Part shown: piece by piece, positions 32,888 to 40,917 of the stretch | Layout of the letters: each line of letters opens with the position of its first letter | Numbering within the stretch: the stretch's first letter is position 1 | From: Candidatus Nanopelagicaceae bacterium | Lineage (GTDB): Bacteria; Actinomycetota; Actinomycetes; Nanopelagicales; Nanopelagicaceae | Reading direction: 5' to 3' | Length of the DNA stretch: 61,447 nt | Assembly: GCA_018882735.1 (NCBI GenBank) | Contig: VERH01000003.1 | Location: 1-61,447, forward strand | Notes under the pieces: generated by a model | What the model saw: only the letters and a program-made list of their open reading frames with translations | Database searches by the model: none | What the model was told of the DNA's origin: nothing | Translations under genes and position numbers: made by a program

Positions 32888-34906
32888 TTAACCTACTTTG
32901 GTGATGCGGCCATCAGCCTTAGGAGTCTGGGTGACTCGCTTAGCGGCAAGATCGGCCTTAATTCCATCAACCAAAATATCTAGCAATAGTTTGCCAGGGA
33001 ATTTAGCGGTTGAAGGATTAAGCATCGTGTAACCATCGCCTCCATAGAGCATGAAGTCATTTGTGGCTACGGTGTAAGTCTTTGCATCCTTTGCAATTGC
33101 AGTTCCATCGAGCTTGGTAACAGCAGTGATTCTTGAACCAACTGCTTTAGAAGTGTCGAAGGAGAACTTGAAACCGGAAATCTGTGGGAAACGACCTCCA
33201 GATGGATGCTGTGATACGCCATTTTCAAGCGCTGCCCAGAGCTGCGTTCCAGTAATCGTTGCAACAGCAACTGAGTTACCGAATGGAAGAACTGAGATTG
33301 CATCTCCAAGAGTTACATCAAATGGTCCGGTAGCTCCGGGTGCTGGACGCTTGTAAGTTGTATCGACAACTTTGTAGGTAGCTGCTGGGAAGGTATCGCG
33401 TAGACCGCCGCCATTTGTTAGCGCGAGATCAGTCTTCAATTCCTTCCGCATCAAATCAGCTAAGTAATTACCCATCGGTGTTTCGCCAGCGCGTTCAACA
33501 GCAGGTGTACCACCACGTGGGAATAGTTCAGAGACTTGACCGATCTTTACATCAAGTTTGGTCACTAGTTGATCTTTATATTTCTTAACTAGCGCCGCGC
33601 CAGCTGTATCGGCGGTTACTCCCTTGAGGTCAGCGGTTGTCACATAGTCGAGCGATGCGCCATGTACCTTGCTTCCGCTAACGCAGAGTTGGATTCGGTT
33701 GTAGCCGACGCCAGCATTCGGGGTCTGTGCGATAAGAGTTGAACCGTAGCGAGCCGAAGTTCCAACGATGCTGCTGTAGCGCTGGTGGCTATGGCCACCA
33801 AGAACTGCTGCTGCACCCTTGATTCCCTTTGCTAGATCAACGAGTTGACCTTTTGCGACTCCTTCAGCATTCTCAGACCAGCCGTAGTGAAGTAGCGCCA
33901 CCACAATGTCAGCGCCATCCGCCTTAGCATCTTTGATCGCTTGATTCACTCCAGCAACCGACGCGGAGATTTTTAGCGTTTTCTTTGCGCCGCTGGCATC
34001 TGTGTAGTCAAGATTTCCAGGGAAGATAACTTCTGGAGTTTCATCGGTGTTCATGCCAACCACGCCAACTTTTACGCCGCCGCGATCGATAATTACATAA
34101 CTCTTGGCTGACTTGGAGCCAGACTTGAGTGGGTCAAGTGAGCTGTAATTGGAGACAACCCAAGCAAAATCAGAAGCTCCGATGACTTTCTGGACGTGAG
34201 CAATATTTCTATCATGCTCATGATTTCCAAATGTAGAGACATCAAACTTCATCAAATTCATTGATTCAATAGTTGGCAGCTCTTCAAATTCGCTAGAGAT
34301 TGCCGGAGCTGCGCCAATGTTGTCACCGCTTGAGAGGGTGATAGTTGATGCAACAGCCTTTCGCTCATTTGCAAATGCAGAAGTCAATAGAGCTGTTCCA
34401 GCATTTGTTGATGAGCCTTCAAGTGCGCCATGGAAATCGCTAAGTGCAAGTAGTTGAACATTTCTTGCGGAAGTCTTTGCAACTTTAGCGAGATCAGTTG
34501 CGGCGAAAGTCTTACTCCACTTCGCAGCAGTTGAGAAACCATAAGCATTTACTGCTTGGACGCTGACAGCAGCAGAAGACTGTCCTTCAAGAATTGGTAG
34601 TCGAACTGAACCGGATGTGGTTGCAGGTACAACTACTGGACATGATCCTTGTCCGCCAGTAACGACATAGTGCGTTACGGCAGGGGATGCGCTAACAGGA
34701 TTGAAACGGACACGGATACCGGAATCGGTTACGTATGCGTTAGTAATTGTCGGTGCTGCAGGAACAGCAAAAGTATTTGCCGAAACCTGCGGGGAAGTGA
34801 GCACTACGAGAGCGGAGGTCACTAGCGCGAGGGAGCTAGCGAGTGCGGATAAACGGACGCGGAGGGACTTGCCCTGGGCGGACGTGGATGGCTTGTGTGT
34901 GATCAC
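32888..34906 (-). CDS. Secreted bifunctional metallophosphatase/5'-nucleotidase (UshA-like)
   Basis: A 672-residue exported phosphoesterase that releases phosphate and nucleosides from extracellular nucleotides or sugar nucleotides. Order: signal peptide (about 1-43, with a long hydrophobic core), a fibronectin-III-like domain (about 50-135), the calcineurin-like metal domain with LSDFHGALE, SSGDNIGA, GNHEHDRN, LLHYGWS and GGHSHQRY, and the C-terminal 5'-nucleotidase domain (about 440-640) with TNGGGLRD. There is no LPxTG sorting signal or C-terminal anchor, so it is probably released or loosely wall-held. GTG start at 34906; followed by its own terminator. Confidence 0.93.
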   Translation of the reverse strand: MITHKPSTSAQGKSLRVRLSALASSLALVTSALVVLTSPQVSANTFAVPAAPTITNAYVTDSGIRVRFNPVSASPAVTHYVVTGGQGSCPVVVPATTSGSVRLPILEGQSSAAVSVQAVNAYGFSTAAKWSKTFAATDLAKVAKTSARNVQLLALSDFHGALEGSSTNAGTALLTSAFANERKAVASTITLSSGDNIGAAPAISSEFEELPTIESMNLMKFDVSTFGNHEHDRNIAHVQKVIGASDFAWVVSNYSSLDPLKSGSKSAKSYVIIDRGGVKVGVVGMNTDETPEVIFPGNLDYTDASGAKKTLKISASVAGVNQAIKDAKADGADIVVALLHYGWSENAEGVAKGQLVDLAKGIKGAAAVLGGHSHQRYSSIVGTSARYGSTLIAQTPNAGVGYNRIQLCVSGSKVHGASLDYVTTADLKGVTADTAGAALVKKYKDQLVTKLDVKIGQVSELFPRGGTPAVERAGETPMGNYLADLMRKELKTDLALTNGGGLRDTFPAATYKVVDTTYKRPAPGATGPFDVTLGDAISVLPFGNSVAVATITGTQLWAALENGVSQHPSGGRFPQISGFKFSFDTSKAVGSRITAVTKLDGTAIAKDAKTYTVATNDFMLYGGDGYTMLNPSTAKFPGKLLLDILVDGIKADLAAKRVTQTPKADGRITKVG

Positions 34907-35018
34907 GGGCGGATACTCGCACCGCCTAGATGAAGAAGAGGCGAGCGACTCGTGTCTAACGGGTCAACATTTTCGGCCATATGCCCGGCCGTATTTGCAG
35001 CCTGTCGGGCCCCTTCGC

Positions 35019-35024
35019 TAGGGT
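35019..35024 (+). promoter_or_regulatory. Candidate -10 element of the SOS translesion operon
   Basis: TAGGGT (35019-35024) directly abuts the LexA box and lies 8 nt before the ATG of the DUF6504 gene. This would put the transcription start inside the LexA box, at or close to the start codon. Confidence 0.5.
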
Positions 35025-35040
35025 TCGAACAAATGTTCGA
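35025..35040 (+). promoter_or_regulatory. LexA-binding SOS box overlapping the DUF6504 start codon
   Basis: TCGAACAAATGTTCGA is a perfect match to the actinobacterial SOS box TCGAAC-N4-GTTCGA. The ATG of the DUF6504 gene (35033-35035) is inside the box, and a -10-like element abuts its left side. LexA bound here would cover the transcription start and start codon of the dnaE2-dinB operon. Confidence 0.93.
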
Positions 35041-35329
35041 AAACCCACCCCAGATCTACCTAATAGGCGGCGAACCGGTCGAGTTCACCTTCCGCGGCCA
35101 GCGCTTCCGTATCCATGCCGTTCTATCTTCTTGGCGCGAATCCGGTGGTTGGTGGAATCGAGCGAGTGATGGCTTCTATCGCCCCGATGATGGTGCGCGG
35201 ATTCTCTGGCGAGTTGAGGCGGCGCCGATTGGAACGATGGCGACTTTCGAGATTGAACGCGAAGAGGTTATCGATCCTCGTAATCCAATCTGGCGGATAA
35301 GGCCCACATCAAGATCTGCCAGCGCTTAA
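35033..35329 (+). CDS. DUF6504 family protein, first gene of SOS translesion operon
   Basis: A 98-residue protein rich in aromatic and charged residues, with RGQRFRIHAVLSSWRESGGWW and RVEAAPIGTMATFEIE. It matches the DUF6504 family, which in many Actinobacteria lies beside imuB and dnaE2; the function is unknown. I chose the ATG at 35033 because it lies right after the -10-like element, and upstream codons lack homology. The start codon is part of the LexA box. Its stop TAA lies in the first degenerate copy of a 14-bp repeat that leads into dnaE2. Confidence 0.85.
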   Translation: MFENPPQIYLIGGEPVEFTFRGQRFRIHAVLSSWRESGGWWNRASDGFYRPDDGARILWRVEAAPIGTMATFEIEREEVIDPRNPIWRIRPTSRSASA

Positions 35330-35371
35330 AAAAACATGAGCTTAAAAACATGAGCTTAAAAACATGAGCTT
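35322..35371 (+). repeat. 14-bp tandem repeat carrying three successive ATGs before dnaE2
   Basis: ATGAGCTTAAAAAC occurs at 35336-35349 and 35350-35363 and begins again at 35364 (ATGAGCTT), with a degenerate copy at 35322-35335. Because 14 is not a multiple of 3, each ATG opens a five-codon frame (MSLKT, then TGA) whose stop overlaps the next ATG as ATGA: 35336-35353 and 35350-35367. The third ATG is the dnaE2 start. There is no Shine-Dalgarno before dnaE2. Confidence 0.92.
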
Positions 35372-38300
35372 CACTCATCTACATGTAGCAAGTGGCTACT
35401 CATTTAAATATGGAACAAATCTTCCCGATCAACTTGTTACTAGAGCTAGCGAGTTAGGGATGAATGCGCTCGCCTTAACTGATCGAGATACTCTCGCTGG
35501 CGCTATCCGTTTTGCTGGAAGTTGTGAATCAAATTCAATCGCTCCGATTATCGGAATAGATATCGAATATGAGAATCAATCTAGGTTAACACTTCTAGCT
35601 ACTCCAAATAATTGGAGCTCATTAGTTCGGCTAGTAACAGCGCTAAAGCGACTTAGTTCACCTCCAGGCGCTGATTTCTTTACCGCTAATCAAAGTTACA
35701 CAGAAAATCTTCTTTTATTACATGGACCAAACTCTGAGGTTAGTCGAGCAATTCTCTCGCGCCGTTACGATAAAGCGCTCGCAATATTAAATAAGACTCG
35801 AGATATATTTAAAGATCAAGCCCTTGAGTGTGTCTCTCATCTAGAGAGCGAGGGAGTCCGCTCTACCGCACATGCTGCTAGGACGCTTGGGTTTGCTAGA
35901 GATAACGATCTAAAAGCTGTATTAAGTAATGCCGTTCGAATGAAAGAGCGCTCCGATGCTCCTATCGCAGATATCTTGGATGCAACTCGTAATCTCCTTC
36001 CACTTCATCGCAATGTCGTAGAGCGTAAGAACGCCGAGGCCTTCTTAAAAAGCAGCGAGGAGATGGCTTATCTAGCGGAAAGTATCGCTAGAGCAGCCGG
36101 GGAGCGGAGTGGAAAGTTTCTACTTCGAGCAACTAGAGAGTGGGCCGAATCGGCCCAACTGTCACCACGAATTGATATCGGAATCGGCTCAATTCACCTC
36201 CCGGAACCAAGCGTTGTTGGCGCATCTAGCCATGAAGAGCTCGTCCGCCAATTAAGGCAGCGTTGCTACTCCGGAATCAGTTGGCGGTACGGCGAAAAAG
36301 AGAATTACCAAGAAAATAGAGAGGTAATTGATCGACTTGAAAAAGAGTTACAGATAATCAAGACCCTTGGCTACGAGTCATATTTCTTAACTGTCGCAGA
36401 TGTGACCGATCGCGCCCGTAACTCTGGAATTCGAGTAGCAGCTCGGGGTAGCGGAGCGGGCTCACTTGTCTGCCACTTGCTTGGGATATCTGGCGTGGAA
36501 CCACTATCACTCGGACTTCTCATGGAGCGATTCTGTTCGCCACTTAGAGCCGCTCTTCCTGATATTGATATCGATGTCGAATCAGCTCGCCGCCTTGAAA
36601 TCTACGATCAAGTATTTGATTTCTACAAAGAGCGAGCCGCAACTGTTGCGATGTTTGATACATATCGTGCTCGCCATGCAATTCGCGATGTTGGAGCTGC
36701 GCTCTCACTTCCGCCAATGGAGATTGATCTAGTAGCAAAGTCGCTACCCCATATAAGAGCGCGAAATATAAGTAAATCTCTAGAAAATCTACCGGAACTT
36801 AAAAGCCTAAATCTCACTTCGCCACTTTGGCGGATGGCGATTGGCTTGGCTGAACGGCTAGATGGGCTCCCAAGAAATCTTGCAATGCATCCTTGCGCTG
36901 TTGTCTTATCAGATATCGGTCTATATGACCGCGCTCCGATTGAAAAGAATGCGAGCGGCTACCCAATGGTCCAATGGGATAAAGATGATGTAGAAGCAAT
37001 TGGCTTATTAAAGCTGGACATCCTTGGGGTACGGATGCAATCCACTCTTGCTTATGCTCTTACCGAGATAGAGCGGACCACTAACAAGAAGATAGATATT
37101 GATTCGATACCTCTTGATAATGGCGCAACCTTCGAGTTAATCCAATCAACTAAGACTTTAGGCCTATTTCAAATCGAGAGCCCCGGACAACGTGAACTAG
37201 TAGGAAAGTTCGCACCCGAGAGCTTTAACGATCTAATAATCGATATCTCTTTATTCCGTCCTGGCCCAGTCAAGAGCGACATGATCACTCCATTCTTAAA
37301 TAGTCGACAAGGTTGGAAACCAAGATCAATGATCCACCCTGATCTTGCCCCGATATTGAGCGATACCGAGGGAGTTGTTGTATTCCACGAACAGGTCATC
37401 GAGATCATCTCGACTATGACTGGAGTCTCGCTAGCTGAAGCCGATGAGAAGCGACGGGCTTTAGGTGATCGCGATAGCCAGCAAGTTATCTGTGACTGGT
37501 TCTTTCCTGCTGCGCTTGCTCGCGGGTACTCACTGGCGGTTGTAACAGAAATCTGGGATGTGCTGCGCGCCTTTGCCTCCTTTGGTTTCTGTAAAGCTCA
37601 TGCTGCCGCCTTTGCGCTACCTACCTATCAATCTGCATGGCTTAAAGCCCATTACCCAGCTGCTTTTCTAGCTGGCGTTCTAACTCATGATCCCGGAATG
37701 TACCCAAAGCGATTGATTATCGATGAGGTCCGCCAATGTGGGATAAAGATCGCCTCGATTGATATCAACCGCTCTGATAGGAGCTATCGAGTGGAGGATG
37801 GATCGATTCGAATCGCGCTATCTGATGTAAGTGGCATAAGCGATAACGAGATTGATTCGATAATAAAGGCCCGGCCATTCTTAGATCTAGCAGATTTTGT
37901 CCATAGAGCTGAAGTAAGTAAACCGATTACCGAATCCCTACTTATGGTCGGAGCCTTTGACTCTTTATACGAAACTAGCCTGAATCGTCGCGACCTCTTA
38001 CTTCACTTAAATGATTTATATAAGTGGTCGCGCTCATCAAGTAAAACCGGTAGCTCCCAACTCACTATGGCTTTTACGCCATCACTAGTTAAGAGTGGCC
38101 TACCTGATTTAAGAAGTGATGAATTGGTAAAGCATGAGATTGAGCATCTAAATATGGATATCTCGCATCACATGATCGAGTTCTACTCCAATTTCCTAAA
38201 TGAGATTGGCGCAGTCCGTTCGAGTGATCTATTAAAGCAACGATCTAAATCCGAAGTCCTTGTTGCTGGCGTAAAAGTAGCCCTACAAACTCCGCCCGTA

Positions 38301-38537
38301 AGATCAGGCAAGCGAGTCATGTTTGTGACCCTTGATGATGGCTTTGGTTGTAGCGATGCTACTTTCTTTGAAGATGCCCAGAAATCCTATGCAAGCACAC
38401 TTCTTAACTCTCAGCTCTTATTAGTTCGAGGGGAGATAAGAAGAACTGGTCCCCGTGGAGTCTCACTCCGAGCCACCGGCGCATGGGGACTACTAGATGC
38501 CTATGAAAAGTGGCGTAATCTCGCATCTTGTGAGTGA
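35364..38537 (+). CDS. dnaE2: Error-prone DNA polymerase DnaE2
   Basis: A 1057-residue C-family polymerase of the DnaE2 (ImuC) group, used for damage-induced mutagenesis. N-terminal PHP domain with HLHVASGYS and ALTDRDTLAG; palm aspartates in LPDIDIDVES; finger region with GLFQIESPGQR; helix-hairpin-helix near LDLADFVHRAE; a C-terminal OB-fold. Length fits mycobacterial DnaE2 (about 1080). Start set at 35364 because the PHP domain begins there. In mycobacteria it works with ImuA' and ImuB; neither is here, and dinB follows 4 nt after its stop. Confidence 0.94.
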   Translation: MSFTHLHVASGYSFKYGTNLPDQLVTRASELGMNALALTDRDTLAGAIRFAGSCESNSIAPIIGIDIEYENQSRLTLLATPNNWSSLVRLVTALKRLSSPPGADFFTANQSYTENLLLLHGPNSEVSRAILSRRYDKALAILNKTRDIFKDQALECVSHLESEGVRSTAHAARTLGFARDNDLKAVLSNAVRMKERSDAPIADILDATRNLLPLHRNVVERKNAEAFLKSSEEMAYLAESIARAAGERSGKFLLRATREWAESAQLSPRIDIGIGSIHLPEPSVVGASSHEELVRQLRQRCYSGISWRYGEKENYQENREVIDRLEKELQIIKTLGYESYFLTVADVTDRARNSGIRVAARGSGAGSLVCHLLGISGVEPLSLGLLMERFCSPLRAALPDIDIDVESARRLEIYDQVFDFYKERAATVAMFDTYRARHAIRDVGAALSLPPMEIDLVAKSLPHIRARNISKSLENLPELKSLNLTSPLWRMAIGLAERLDGLPRNLAMHPCAVVLSDIGLYDRAPIEKNASGYPMVQWDKDDVEAIGLLKLDILGVRMQSTLAYALTEIERTTNKKIDIDSIPLDNGATFELIQSTKTLGLFQIESPGQRELVGKFAPESFNDLIIDISLFRPGPVKSDMITPFLNSRQGWKPRSMIHPDLAPILSDTEGVVVFHEQVIEIISTMTGVSLAEADEKRRALGDRDSQQVICDWFFPAALARGYSLAVVTEIWDVLRAFASFGFCKAHAAAFALPTYQSAWLKAHYPAAFLAGVLTHDPGMYPKRLIIDEVRQCGIKIASIDINRSDRSYRVEDGSIRIALSDVSGISDNEIDSIIKARPFLDLADFVHRAEVSKPITESLLMVGAFDSLYETSLNRRDLLLHLNDLYKWSRSSSKTGSSQLTMAFTPSLVKSGLPDLRSDELVKHEIEHLNMDISHHMIEFYSNFLNEIGAVRSSDLLKQRSKSEVLVAGVKVALQTPPVRSGKRVMFVTLDDGFGCSDATFFEDAQKSYASTLLNSQLLLVRGEIRRTGPRGVSLRATGAWGLLDAYEKWRNLASCE

Positions 38538-38541
38538 AGCT

Positions 38542-39753
38542 ATGAGAGAGCGCTCCACGATCCTTCATGTAGATATGGATGCATTCTTTGCATCGGTATC
38601 TGAACTTGATTACCCGCAATACAGAGGAAAACCACTTGTCGTAGGCGCTGGAGCAAGAGGGGTTGTTCTCTCTGCAAATTACTTAGCGCGAAAATTCGGT
38701 ATTCGCGCCGCAATGCCGGTATCGCGAGCACAACGTATGGCCCCAACTGCGATATTTATCCCACCTGATCATGAGCGTTACTCCGAAGTCTCCCGCCGAG
38801 TCATGGAGATCTTCTTTGATTTCACTCCCCATGTAGAGCCACTATCACTCGATGAAGCCTTCCTTGATGTAAGTGGCTCAAGACGACTATTCGGCGAAGG
38901 TAGAGAGATTGCAGCATTAATAAGAAAGCGTGTTAAGGAGCAAGAGCGGATCACTTGTTCGGTGGGAATTGCAAGTTCAAAATTCATCGCAAAGTTAGCG
39001 TCTGGAAGATGTAAACCAGATGGCATGCTGGAAATCCATGATGAGCGAGTACTTACATTTCTACATCCACTTCCGGTAGGAGAGTTGTGGGGAGTCGGAC
39101 CAAAGACAAATGAGGAGCTACAACGGCTGGGATTGCGAACTGTGGGAGAGATTGCCAATACGCCACTAGCGACTTTAAAGCGCGCTCTAGGTGAGGGAGC
39201 CGGGGAGTCTCTCTACGAATTGGCTTGGGGTAGAGATTTTCGCGAGGTCATAACTGACTCTCCCGAAAAGAGCATCAGCGCTGCTGAGACTTTTGCATAT
39301 GACCTAGAAGATCGCGAAGAGATTTATAGAGAGTTGCTGCGGCTATCTGAGCGGGCAACCCATCGAATGCGAAAGCGTGATTTGCGAGCCCGCACCATCG
39401 GGTTGAAAGTGAGATTCTCTGACTTTACGAACGCGACTAAATCAAAGACGCTCCCGCTTCCGATAAATGGGATGCATGAAGTATTTGAAGTGGCGCGAGA
39501 TTTATTTACTTCACTGAAATTAGACGGCTCGCGAATTCGACTTCTCGGAGTCTCCCTTGAGAACTTAGTTGACGAGGAGGGCGCGGTCGAACAATTACTT
39601 TTAGGTGAGCGCGAGAGCGGCTGGCGCGAGGCTCAAGAAGCAATCGATAGGGCGATTACCCGCTTTGGAAGCGGCTCAGTCCAACCAGCGCGCCTTGTCG
39701 AAGAGCCCTCTCAGGAAGGTGGGAGCGATGACCCAGCCACCTCTGAGCGGTGA
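38542..39753 (+). CDS. dinB: DNA polymerase IV (Y-family translesion polymerase)
   Basis: Y-family polymerase. Catalytic acidic residues are intact: HVDMDAFFASV at the N-terminus and SLDEAFLDVSGS in the palm, with SVGIASSKFIAKLAS and a helix-hairpin-helix at LWGVGPKTNEELQRLG. A likely beta-clamp peptide is EQLLLGE near the C-terminus. I chose the ATG at 38542 (403 residues), 4 nt after the dnaE2 stop. Intact acidic residues show it is a true polymerase and not the inactive ImuB scaffold usually paired with DnaE2. Confidence 0.93.
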   Translation: MRERSTILHVDMDAFFASVSELDYPQYRGKPLVVGAGARGVVLSANYLARKFGIRAAMPVSRAQRMAPTAIFIPPDHERYSEVSRRVMEIFFDFTPHVEPLSLDEAFLDVSGSRRLFGEGREIAALIRKRVKEQERITCSVGIASSKFIAKLASGRCKPDGMLEIHDERVLTFLHPLPVGELWGVGPKTNEELQRLGLRTVGEIANTPLATLKRALGEGAGESLYELAWGRDFREVITDSPEKSISAAETFAYDLEDREEIYRELLRLSERATHRMRKRDLRARTIGLKVRFSDFTNATKSKTLPLPINGMHEVFEVARDLFTSLKLDGSRIRLLGVSLENLVDEEGAVEQLLLGERESGWREAQEAIDRAITRFGSGSVQPARLVEEPSQEGGSDDPATSER

Positions 39754-39803
39754 GTGAGTAATTCGACTTTCCCTCAACAATTCCTTCTACTATTGTCAGC
39801 GCT

Positions 39804-40160
39804 ATGCCACTTTCTGAGCATGAGAAGCGCCTTTTGGCCGAGATGGAAGAAGCTCTCGCTGCCGATGACCCCCGCCTAATCTCTGCCTTTAGCGGCAAGA
39901 CTCCAAGCCGTACCCGCGTCGTTGTTGGGTTCCTATTGATTGTCGTCGGGATTTTTGGACTACTCACTGGAATGGTCTCCCAGACGCCGTTGATTGGAAT
40001 AGCTGGATTTGCAATCTCTCTAAGTGGAGCGGTTCTTGCAATTTCAAACCTTGGAGGGCTAATGAATAGCCTTAAAGATCGAGTCCCACGCGAGAAGAAG
40101 GGGCCCAAATGGAGCGCCCGATTCGAAGAGCGTTGGGATCGAAGAAACCTAGGTGAGTAG
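39804..40160 (+). CDS. DUF3040 family membrane protein
   Basis: A 118-residue protein with the DUF3040 opening MPLSEHEKRLLAEMEEALAA (LSEHE motif), a short soluble N-terminus and two membrane segments (about 44-64 and 67-87). The family is confined to Actinobacteria and commonly lies next to mraZ, as here; its function is unknown. A TACTAT element is 10 nt before the ATG, implying a very short leader. Closed by the terminator at 40189-40212. Confidence 0.88.
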   Translation: MPLSEHEKRLLAEMEEALAADDPRLISAFSGKTPSRTRVVVGFLLIVVGIFGLLTGMVSQTPLIGIAGFAISLSGAVLAISNLGGLMNSLKDRVPREKKGPKWSARFEERWDRRNLGE

Positions 40161-40188
40161 CTAACTCGCCCCAAGTCCGACTTATTGG

Positions 40189-40212
40189 CCCGCCTTTGAG
40201 GCGGGTTTTTTT
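40189..40212 (+). terminator. Rho-independent terminator between DUF3040 gene and mraZ
   Basis: Stem CCCGCC (40189-40194) / GGCGGG (40200-40205) with a 5-nt loop and seven T residues (40206-40212). It separates the DUF3040 gene from the division/wall cluster. Confidence 0.95.
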
Positions 40213-40269
40213 ATGCCCAAAATCAAGTGGAGGAGCGCTAATTCGCCCCCGCATAACAATGGAGAGGGG

Positions 40270-40304
40270 TGGTTGAAAATGGAGTAAAAGGGAGTAAAGT
40301 GGGG
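40270..40304 (+). promoter_or_regulatory. MraZ-box array overlapping the mraZ promoter
   Basis: Four direct repeats start at exactly 10-bp intervals: TGGTT (40270), TGGAG (40280), GGGAG (40290) and TGGGG (40300). E. coli MraZ binds TGGGN repeats separated by 5 bp, the same 10-bp period. The core promoter lies within the array: TTGAAA (40273-40278), a 16-bp spacer, TAAAGT (40295-40300). MraZ binding would therefore compete with polymerase, giving autorepression of the cluster. Confidence 0.82.
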
Positions 40305-40310
40305 AATTAA

Positions 40311-40328
40311 GCAGAACGGGGGTTCTGC
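40311..40328 (+). other. 7-bp hairpin in the mraZ leader
   Basis: GCAGAAC (40311-40317), loop GGGG, GTTCTGC (40322-40328) form a perfect 7-bp stem in the predicted mRNA leader. No T-run follows, so it is not a terminator. It lies 10 nt before the GGGGGAGG ribosome-binding site and may affect mRNA stability or translation. Confidence 0.6.
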
Positions 40329-40351
40329 GGCAAGACCGGGGGAGGTATCAA

Positions 40352-40783
40352 GTGTTTTTAGGCACCCATGAACCTCGTCTCGATGAAAAAGGTCGATTGA
40401 TTCTTCCCGCGAAATTCCGCGATGAATTAGCAAATGGATTGGTAATTACAAAAGGTCAAGAGCGTTGTTTATATGTATTTCCAAGTAGTGAATTTGCTCG
40501 AATCACAGAACAGCTAAAACAAGCGCCATTAACTGCAAAATCAGCGCGCGATTACATGCGCGTGATGTTTGCCGGTGCGCACGATGAAATTCCAGATAAA
40601 CAAGGTCGCGTCATGATTCCAAATGGACTCCGTGAATATGCAGCGCTTGAAAGAGATTGCGTAGTCATCGGCGCAAATACTCGAGTTGAAATTTGGGATA
40701 GCAAATCATGGAAGAGCTATTTGAAAGATCGTGAAAAAGGTTTCGCCGAGGTCTCGGAGGAGGTGTTCCCGGGATTGTTCTAA
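40352..40783 (+). CDS. mraZ: Transcriptional regulator MraZ
   Basis: DNA-binding regulator at the head of the division and cell-wall cluster, forming ring oligomers. The two SpoVT/AbrB-like repeats are seen as [17 protein letters not shown] (11-27) and the later [18 protein letters not shown]. Length (143) is standard. Start is GTG at 40352, chosen for the strong GGGGGAGG Shine-Dalgarno 6 nt upstream. It is expected to repress its own promoter through the repeat array upstream. Confidence 0.96.
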   Translation: MFLGTHEPRLDEKGRLILPAKFRDELANGLVITKGQERCLYVFPSSEFARITEQLKQAPLTAKSARDYMRVMFAGAHDEIPDKQGRVMIPNGLREYAALERDCVVIGANTRVEIWDSKSWKSYLKDREKGFAEVSEEVFPGLF

Positions 40784-40792
40784 ATCTTTAGG

Positions 40793-40890
40793 CCTCTTCT
40801 CTGGCCACCGCCGACCTTCAGCGAGCGACGCCCCTTCCCCGGCGCCGTTCGAACCCCAGATCCGTCGGCCGGCGGTGACCAGAGCAGAGG
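40793..40890 (+). ncRNA. Structured RNA between mraZ and rsmH, candidate mraW RNA motif
   Basis: A long hairpin in GC-rich sequence: CCTCT (40793-40797) pairs with AGAGG (40886-40890), CTCTGG (40799-40804) with CCAGAG (40879-40884), and CACCGCCG (40806-40813) with CGGCGGTG (40870-40877), 19 bp with two single mismatches. About 56 nt lie within the loop, including CTTCCCCGGCGCC. The actinobacterial mraW RNA motif is a conserved structure in this exact place, upstream of mraW/rsmH. Membership is inferred from position and structure. Confidence 0.78.
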
Positions 40891-40917
40891 AAGAGAGGTA
40901 AGGAATTAAGGGAGAAG

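Noticed and set aside
34960-35010. Short inverted repeats (CGGCC/GGCCG, GCCCG/CGGGC) upstream of the SOS box
   Set aside because: Stems are only 5 bp and common in such sequence; no T-run and no match to a known regulator site.
38542-39753. ImuB-type inactive Y-family scaffold
   Set aside because: The catalytic acidic residues in HVDMDAFF and SLDEAF are intact and no ImuA gene is near, so DinB is the better call.
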